A stretch of DNA of 64,000 nt from Leptasterias polaris (lineage: Eukaryota > Echinodermata > Asteroidea > Forcipulatida > Asteriidae): contig JAZGTN010000098.1 in the NCBI GenBank assembly GCA_037783415.1, positions 2,976,001 to 3,040,000 on the forward strand, in the 5' to 3' direction. Position 1 is the stretch's first letter, and each line of letters begins with the position of its first letter. The notes under the pieces are model-generated. The model saw only the letters and a list, made by a program, of their open reading frames with translations, was not told the origin of the DNA and did not search any database. Shown in pieces: positions 57,664 to 64,000 of the stretch. A program made the position numbers and the translations under genes.

Positions 57664-57868
57664 CAAAAGATCCTCGCTTCAGCCTGTATTCAGTTTCCTC
57701 AGCCTCGTGCTTTGTTATAAAGGAGTACTCAAAACTGAAGACGCCATACCCGTAGTGTCTGCGATTTCCAATCATGTGATATTCTAACCTCAGCTGATTG
57801 GTCGTTGATAAGTGAGGATCTGGTCGTTTGAAATTGCAGTATTTGGAGGATTTCTTGCCCTCAATAAT
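57664..57868 (-). CDS. Internal exon encoding the C-terminal half of CUB domain 1
   Basis: A 205-bp minus-strand exon from acceptor TTCTTTAG (57876-57869) to donor GTAATG (57663-57658). It starts in phase 0 and ends in phase 1. The translation IIEGKKSSKYCNFKRPD, then TNQLRLEYHMIG, then HYGYGVFSFEYSF matches the second half of a CUB domain: conserved cysteine, N-x-L-x-L-x-Y strand and G-Y-G-x-F-x-F-x-Y ending. About 15 charged residues (HEAEETEYRLKRGSF) follow as a linker. The first half of the domain must lie in an upstream exon ending in phase 0; none was identified with confidence up to the window end. CUB domains are extracellular interaction modules. Confidence 0.85.
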
Positions 57869-58059
57869 CTAAAGAAAATGAAAATTGAAAATGAAAATTG
57901 AAATTGAAATAATTTCAATCATACTTATTTCACTAGGGACGGAACAAAATATTAATGGTTTGCCATATATATCGCGTATGAAATTGATAGAATTCCGAAT
58001 AAACATCTGGGAAAATGAAGAGTAATCCTTTAAGAATTTGGAGAGACCAATTTGGGCAG

Positions 58060-58285
58060 TCGGGTTGGCGTAGTGGTATCTTTCCTCGCCTTCCACCTTT
58101 ATGACCCTGGTTCGAATCCACTCTGTGGATTGGGTTTTCAGTCCCTACCTGATAGCATGGGTTTTCCCTGAACATTTCTCTTATGATTTCCTCCCACATC
58201 TACAACTAAAATTGGCTAGTATAGTGATTAAGTTCGCTGTTCTGAGGGTCCTTGGCTCTACAACCAGAATTATTATAATGAAATA
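58060..58285 (+). mobile_element. tRNA-Gly-type SINE, copy 2
   Basis: Head: GGTTGGCGTAGTGGTATC (A box), CCTCGCCTTCCACC, CTGGTTCGAATCCACTC (B box). Body: GGATTGGGTTTTCAGTCCCT, CCTCCCACATCTACAACTA and TTGGCTAGTATAGTGATTAA. The CTCGCCT context resembles the tRNA-Gly(GCC) anticodon arm. Confidence 0.8.
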
Positions 58286-59731
58286 AAATGACCGAGCTCA
58301 CACCTCGCTGGATACGTATAGGTTAAAATAACTTTCAATAATTCTCCCGAACAGTGAGAAACACTACTTCAAAACCTCATAACCATATTCCTTGTGATGT
58401 AGTGATTGAATGATACATCGTTTTGGGGCATATTCTGAGATTTCAAAATTTCGCGTCCAAAATGTGCTAAAAACCATTGCCCCTGTTTACTCAACTACCT
58501 CAGCTAAAAATACCTCAGCCCCCCCAAAAATATTTTTAAAATGCATAAAATGAATGTTCGATGCTTTAAATGTGGGGTTTCTTTGTATCATCTGAAAACA
58601 TACAGTACAGTGGACAGTTTGGAGTTAAATGCACCTCTAATTTAGTCATTGGGGGTTAGTGGCTTCAGTTTGAGGCCCTAACATGGTACATCGAATCAAA
58701 ATACGCCTGCAACGAGCATGAGACACAAGTTAATCCAATTCAAACTCAAATTTATAATCCGTACTTCATGAATATTTCTAAACAATACAGAACCACAAAA
58801 TGAATTTACGAAGTCATGAAGTCATTACAAGACAGAAATCAAAGGTATCGTCAGAAGCCAGGGCTTGTGGTGAGATGTCTGATGGCAGACAGACACACAT
58901 AAACAGGAACAAGAACGTACAGAGAGACAGGTTGAACAAAGACAGAAACGATGAAAGACAATAAGAATCTAAGTGTTACCACCTGCACCTTTGCACAACA
59001 CTGGCGGTAGTGCTAAATATTTGAAGGGATATACGCCGGTTTGAGGTAGACAGCATGTACTGTCGCGTTAAGCACGGTCACCAGGCATACAATGGCTATT
59101 GGCATTATAACCCTCAAATCATCATTCATATTTGATGAAGACTCTTAGCAAGCCCCATGGTAGTTATTGAGAACAAACACGATTAGAAAGCAAACATACA
59201 ATCTAAAAAAACACGGCTGTTTCCAAATATTTTATCCCGGTTGTTTTCAGAGACACCGTCTCCCTCAAAATTACATTCTGAAACCGCGTCTTGGTTTCAT
59301 CAAGTATTCGTTTTAAGCGAAATGTTTCCTAAAAAGAGGTGCTTCAAGGTCAAATTTAGTTTGTGACGCACTTATTTTCCAATAGATAGAGTCCCAATGA
59401 ACAAGTCTCTGTACTCACGTTAAACAAGTGTAAATTATCATTTTATTTCATAGAAAAAAATGTCCGAGAAAAATTTGAAGCATGTGACGTCATTGGTCAG
59501 CAAAAACCAATCGGTCTGTACATTCCAAGGAGGAATGTCTGCGCCAGTCGTGAGCTCAAATTCAATGGCGTTTTGATTGAATATCATCAGAATTCAGGAT
59601 TAAACTTAAAATTCTCCGTATATAAAAATACAAACCATATAAATTTGAAATGAGACGTCATCAAACGCTTTGGGATGTTGACAAAATCTTAATAATTGTA
59701 CTTGAAGGGCATCAAACACAGAGGCATTTTA
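58286..59731. other. Non-coding, nothing recognised
   Basis: AT-rich. No inverted-repeat element or domain-bearing exon found. Confidence 0.45.
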
Positions 59732-59899
59732 CACCATTTTAACATGAGGTTGGCGACTTGTAATTTGTTTCCCGTTTCCATAAGGACTCAATTGGAAAAT
59801 GAGTGCATCACAAAACTGAATTTGACATTGTAGCCTCCCAGAATACTTGGTTGGTAAGGTCAGCACAATGAACAATACAATGATGACGAACATTCCCAC
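59732..59899 (-). CDS. Weak candidate: exon with signal-peptide-like start
   Basis: On the minus strand an ATG with a purine at -3 begins MFVIIVLFIVLTLPTKYSG, which has the form of a cleavable signal peptide, followed by RLQCQIQFCDALIFQLSP and a frame open to a stop near 59730. No clear donor was found (CAT|GTTAAA would be in phase 0, matching the next known exon, but is weak). If real it could be the first coding exon of the CUB gene. A chance hydrophobic frame in AT-rich DNA is a fair alternative. Confidence 0.2.
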
Positions 59900-61109
59900 T
59901 TCAAGATTCAGATCAATCATCAGAACGAAAGTCACCGTCAGAGATTTGGTTTTTAATTTGCTCTGCAGAGAAAGATCAACAACGAAGAGAGACGACCCTT
60001 TGGATACCTGATTGATGAACTAATTATTTCAATTAATCAAGAGTCGGGACCATGTACATAGTTGTCATCAGGAAACATAAAGGACGGACGGATGTATATG
60101 GGTAAATGCTTGCTTTATAGTATGGTAGTCTAAAACCAGAAAAATTAAAATTAATGTAGTAAAACATTATTATGATTGATGGGAATACATCACTCTTGGA
60201 ACATGTACACAAGGCCGCTCTTCGCACAATACAAAACATAAGACATTATCAAAGTAGATGATTAATATTAATGAGATATAAAGCAGAGCCATAATGACGT
60301 TCGTTGACAGCGAATCACGTTGTGCTCTCAAGGATAATGGTTCAGTGTGAGAGGGCGCTATTTCAGTTGGCTGGCCCGAGGGATAAGCTAAGATTTTTGC
60401 TGTTTTAAAATAGACATGTCTTTTGCAACGTCACACAGCAGCAAGTGTTGCCGACTAACTAATTAATTGGTCAAAGTACAGGTGGCCTTCACTGCAACAA
60501 TAGCAATTTACCATATACATAAAAAGGGAATAAATGTTTAATTACAAAGGGCAGATTGTGCCAATCTACTTGTACATTGTGTGCCGCTCAAGGCCGCCCA
60601 AAATGGTCATCAATATTTGGTTAAAAGGGAGGGTGAGTAATTCGGCAATGCTTTCGCTCATGTTTGATAACGATATGCACAACCTCAACCAATGAAATGT
60701 CAGTTTACTGATCAGACGACTCAAGACAGTACGTTCACAAAATGGCCGACTGTGTAAAAAGGTTGGACCAGTTTGTACACACCGTTTAGGTCAAGGTCAG
60801 TTTATGATAAATATCTTGTCAAACTAAAACCACCTTGCATTGGCCGCCATCTTCGATGCCAAACAATGGAAACGTGCACGCGTGTACGCACTGCGAACGA
60901 CGCTCAGCCAATAATAGCTTCTCGTTGACCTCAGTCATGGGACTGTTTTGGGCTTGTGATGACGTCATTTGAAAGGGGTCTATCATGGAGAGAATCGGTG
61001 TGTTGAATTGTAACCTTCAACCCGCCTGAAACCACCGTTCTGTCTTTTACATTTTACATAGCCAACGGTAAACACCTTTAAGGTTTAATGGAAAATGTGA
61101 CGCCTTTAA

Positions 61110-61477
61110 AGGCACTGTACACGTTTGGTAATTACTCAAAATATATATTAGCATAAAAACTTACTTGGTAACGAGCAACGGAGAGCTGTTGATAGTATAA
61201 AACATTGTGAGAAACGACTCCCTCTGAAGTAACGTAGTTTTTGAGAAAGAGGTAATTTCTCACTAAAATAATAAAAGACTTCTGACCAGAAGCCTTTTAT
61301 TCCTATCTGAAAGCACACAAAATTGTGCAACAAGGGTGTTTTTTCTTTCTTTATTTTCTTGCAACTTCGATGACCGATTCAGCCCAAATTTTCACAGGTT
61401 TGTTATTTTATGCATATGTTGAGATACACCGAGTGATAATACTGGTCTTTGATAATTACCAAACATGTTCAGTGCCT
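61110..61477. mobile_element. TTAA-type element, full length
   Basis: TTAA (61106-61109), AGGCACTGTACACGTTTGG at the left; CCAAACATGTTCAGTGCCT then TTAT (decayed TTAA) at the right. Orientation is opposite to the 52478 copy. Confidence 0.88.
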
Positions 61478-61522
61478 TTATAGTAATTTGTTTGTAATTA
61501 TTCTTCCACGGCACCGTTTTAC

Positions 61523-61597
61523 CGCTTTCTGCATAATACACAGCCTTCACATTACGGGTAAGGTCAATTAGTCTCCATTTCAGGGCAGAGAAGGAGA
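61523..61597 (-). CDS. Weak candidate: 75-bp exon, phase 1-1
   Basis: A good acceptor (TTTTTTTATTCCGTAG) and a donor GTAAAA bound 75 bp that translate as SFSALKWRLIDLTRNVKAVY plus YAES. Both ends are in phase 1, as in the recognised gene. No domain is identified. An upstream in-frame ATG gives a hydrophobic leader through the pyrimidine tract, so the signal could be accidental. Confidence 0.22.
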
Positions 61598-62283
61598 CTA
61601 CGGAATAAAAAAAGATAATCACAAAGGTGACTGCGAGGGCACATGTAGAGTACACTAAACATCTTAGCTGTAATCACTAACCAAGCGATTGATCATCCGG
61701 TAAAGTCACTGCATCAAATCTAGCGTATAGAACTTCCCTAGATCCATCTGTGACGTCTGTCACTGGTCCATTTAACTAACTGTCAAAGCCCTGACTGCCA
61801 TCAATCTATTACATCGTCGAGGTTAATGGATGATCAACATTTCTATTTCTTGCTTGATGGGGGAGGGACAAAAGACACAGTCATGGAGAGAGTGGTATGA
61901 CGGGTAGCGGTGAATTGGCAAGAGACTGGAGATGGTGAAATGTCAAATTTAGACAACCAACCTTATGAATTCGTTCTGTTTGTTGTATGCGCTGACAATA
62001 TGAGTCATACCATTTTGTTTTTAAGATTTCAAATTGTTTAGACTATTTAATTGCTAGGTTGACTATTTTTGGATACTGCAAAAAAACATCATTTCAAACG
62101 GGTTCATGTTGAACAGTTTGGTTAAAGGTGAAATGAAAAGTCGTCAATAGAGTTTAAAATATTAACAACATTTTCTTTAAAAGATGGAGGTACATTGGTT
62201 TGAAGATGTTGTCAAGTATTGGAAACGAACTAAATTTGTGTCAAATCTTGTTGGCTCACGTCATTCTTATAAAAATGATGTTG
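61598..62283. other. Non-coding, nothing recognised
   Basis: Unique AT-rich sequence between the exon candidate and the SINE. Confidence 0.45.
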
Positions 62284-62372
62284 GGTTGAACAAAGAAAAG
62301 TTGACTTGAGCAAGATTTGAATCTGCGACTTCCGGGAAAAGAGATAATGCCGGTACTCTACCAACTGAGCTT
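62284..62372 (-). mobile_element. tRNA-derived SINE (CAACCCA-tail family), copy 3
   Basis: On the minus strand: AAGCTCAGTTGGTAGAGTAC (A box), GTCGCAGATTCAAATCTTGC (B box), then CTTTTCTTTGTTCAACCCA. Both Pol III boxes are recognisable. Confidence 0.75.
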
Positions 62373-62375
62373 ATA

Positions 62376-62450
62376 GTTTAGGGTTAGGATAGATTTGGGA
62401 TTAGGGTTAGGAATAAAATAGGATTGAGGTAAGGTTAGGGTTAGCATAGG
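62376..62450. repeat. Degenerate TTAGGG-like tract
   Basis: GTTTAGGGTTAGGATAG, GGGATTAGGGTTAGGAATA and AAGGTTAGGGTTAGCATAGG lie within 75 bp. Interstitial and imperfect. Confidence 0.7.
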
Positions 62451-62567
62451 TTTTCGGTGTTATGGTTATAATAGAGATATGATAGGATGGGTTATAGGAT
62501 ATGGGTTTTATTAATATGACCCCAATCATTACCGAAAGAAATCCCTATACCTAACATTATCCTATAT

Positions 62568-62883
62568 TGTAGCGTTTGGCCCAGACCGTTCAGCGAGAGG
62601 GCGCCAGCACGGGCTCGGTGGGAGCCGTGTTACCGAGCGGCCTCCTGGAGGGCGCTGTGACACGGCACCGTTGTTAGAGCTGTGTCGCAGCGGGCCCCTC
62701 GCTGAACGGCTGGGACACCCGTCTCGTTGGGAAGACGTGGCCTAAACGTTCTTCTTGTCATGTGAGTCTTGGAGTAGAGACGTGTTGAATAAACCAGTAA
62801 AGAATTGACCGAGAAAACTGTATCCTGCTGTGTGTTTTTGTTGTGTTCTGCTGAGAAGAATCTGTGGACAAATTCTTGTTACA
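62568..62883 (+). mobile_element. 5' LTR of an LTR retrotransposon (316 bp)
   Basis: Begins TGTAGCG and ends TTGTTACA, the canonical TG...CA. AATAAA at 62788-62793 is a polyadenylation signal in the expected part of the LTR. A primer-binding site starts one base beyond the end. An inverted pair CCGTTCAGCGAGAGG (62588) and CCCCTCGCTGAACGG (62696-62710) could fold the U3-like part. The 3' LTR and the target duplication are outside the window. Confidence 0.85.
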
Positions 62884-64000
62884 TTGGTGGCAGCGGTGGG
62901 ATCGGGACGGGTTCCGAGGGAGCCGTTCTGTGCTTCCCCGCAGCATGCCCCAGAGACCGGGGAGGGGTTGGGGCGGTCCCACACGGAACCGACCTTTTCT
63001 CCCCCGTGGTATTCGGCGGGGGACATCAGAGCGCGGCTCTTTTCGGAGCCGGGCCACCCTCACCCCGGACATGCGGTTGTGGGGCAGCTCTCTTCGGGGC
63101 CTTTCTTCCGGGAGCGTGCCCAGTCTACACCGCAGCGGGTCCAGGGGCCACGAAGTCATGGCACGGAAGTGCGCGGTCTTGTTGACCAGAGGCGGACAGC
63201 ACAAGCCTATGAGACAGAGAATTTGATTCAACTCGACCCCGCACATTTCTTTTGTGCGGAGCCTGTCAATCAGCTCCGCACTGTACAAACCAATGGAGCG
63301 GAGCACACGGCTCAGCTCCGCACTACACAAACCTATGGAGCGGAGCCCACGGCTCAGCTCCGCACTGCACAAGCCTATGGAGTGGAGCCCATGGCCCAGC
63401 TCCGCACTGTACAAACCAATGGAGCGGAGCACACGGCTCAGCTCCGCACTACACAAACCTATGGAGCGGAGCCCACGGCTCAGCTCCGCACTGCACAAGC
63501 CTATGGAGTGGAGCCCATGGCCCAGCTCCGCACTGTACAAACCAATGGAGCGGAGCCCACGGCCCAGCTCCGCACTGTACAAACCTATGGAGCGGAGCCC
63601 ACGGCTCAGCTCCGCACTGCACAAACCTATGGGGCGGAGCCCACGGCCCAGCTCCGCACTGTACAAACCTATGGAGCGGAGCCCACGGCTCAGCTCCGCA
63701 CTGTACAAACCAATGGAGCGGGGCCCACGGCCCAGCTCCGCACTGTACAAACCTATGGAGCGGAGCCCACGGCTCAGCTCCGCACTGCACAAACCTATGG
63801 AGCGGAGCCCACGGCTCAGCTCCGCACTGCACAAACCTATGGGGCGGAGCCCACGGCCCAGCTCCGCACTGTACAAACCTATGGAGCGGAGCCCACGGCT
63901 CAGCTCCGCACTGCACAAACCTATGGAGCGGAGCCTGTCAATCAGCTCCGCACTGTACAAACCTATGGAGCGGAGCCTGTCAATCAGCTCCGCACTGTAC
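62809..64000 (+). CDS. Open frame of the LTR element (gag-like?), runs off the window
   Basis: In this plus frame there is no stop from 62809 to the window end (397 codons), starting within the LTR and passing through the 42-bp array. Before the array it reads VDQRRTAQAYETENLIQLD. Inside the array each unit gives a 14-residue repeat of the form QLRTVQTYGAEPTA. No ATG precedes the array; the first in-frame ATG lies inside it (about 63391). By position it should be the 5' part of gag or an untranslated leader. No capsid, zinc-knuckle, protease or polymerase motif is visible. Because the array is GC-rich and in multiples of three, frames on the other strand are open too, so coding is uncertain. 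Confidence 0.3.
62885..62902 (+). promoter_or_regulatory. Primer-binding site complementary to tRNA-Leu
   Basis: TGGTGGCAGCGGTGGGAT is the complement of a tRNA 3' end reading ATCCCACCGCTGCCACCA. That matches the T-arm and acceptor end of animal tRNA-Leu, from memory of tRNA sequences. Its place just after the LTR fits minus-strand priming of reverse transcription. Confidence 0.8.
63271..64000. repeat. 42-bp palindromic minisatellite, about 17 units
   Basis: Units start at 63271, 63313, 63355 and so on, exactly 42 bp apart, to the window end. Each has CAGCTCCGCAC at its head and GGAGCGGAGC later, so every unit can form a CTCCGC/GCGGAG hairpin. Variation is confined to a few positions (GTA/GCA/ACA, AAT/TAT, CAC/CCC). 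A separate hairpin CCGCACA...TGTGCGG lies at 63238-63259 just before it. Confidence 0.9.

Noticed and set aside
62758..63960. 400-codon ORF on the minus strand through the 42-bp array
   Set aside because: It is a mirror of the in-frame tandem repeat in the LTR element, runs antisense to the LTR and primer site, and has only repeat-derived composition.
63271..64000. CRISPR-like array
   Set aside because: Units are contiguous 42-bp repeats with no unique spacers, in animal DNA inside an LTR element.

Overview
The window looks like animal nuclear DNA, most likely from an echinoderm and probably a sea star. It is AT-rich. I see no compact gene array, no rRNA and no long uninterrupted protein gene. 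It holds small exons with GT/AG splice signals in very large introns, embedded in dense non-autonomous transposons, SINEs, LINE 3' ends and minisatellites. The sea-star assignment rests on my memory of two repeat families (a TTAA-flanked AGGCACTG... element and a GGGCCCAATTTCATAGAG... element) and was not checked by search.

Protein-coding content: the only confidently recognised gene is on the minus strand and spans nearly the whole window. In transcript order it has a CUB C-terminal half (57664-57868), a possible linker exon (56512-56681), a CUB N-terminal half (49609-49738), a CUB C-terminal half (45486-45686), an LDL-receptor class A module (18540-18674) and an EGF-like module (446-559). 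Splice phases chain correctly, mostly phase 1, as is usual for extracellular mosaic proteins. The product should be a secreted or membrane-anchored extracellular modular protein. CUB-CUB-LDLa order resembles NETO-type auxiliary subunits, but the following EGF module does not, so no orthologue is assigned. A possible terminal exon of unknown type lies at 12145-12402, and weaker exon candidates at 59732-59899 and 61523-61597.

Layout: 1-8 kb has a 31-bp minisatellite, the EGF exon and a roughly 3.1-kb tandem segmental duplication whose two copies have since received different insertions. 8-19 kb is a nest of inverted-repeat elements, including two Mutator-like foldback elements with exact 9-bp target duplications; one is split by an element carrying 42-bp subterminal repeats. 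The LDLa exon follows. 19-43 kb is intron with simple repeats, MITEs, a tRNA-Leu-derived SINE and a poly-A-tailed LINE end. 43.1-44.5 kb is a foldback element with a LINE inserted in one arm. 45-58 kb holds the CUB exons among SINEs and tandem repeats. 58-62.5 kb is sparse. From 62568 an LTR retrotransposon begins (316-bp LTR, tRNA-Leu primer binding site) and continues into a 42-bp palindromic array that runs off the window end.

Most of the visible biology is therefore transposon history (who inserted into whom, with empty sites preserved) plus one large extracellular-protein gene. No prokaryote-type system, CRISPR array or operon is present.
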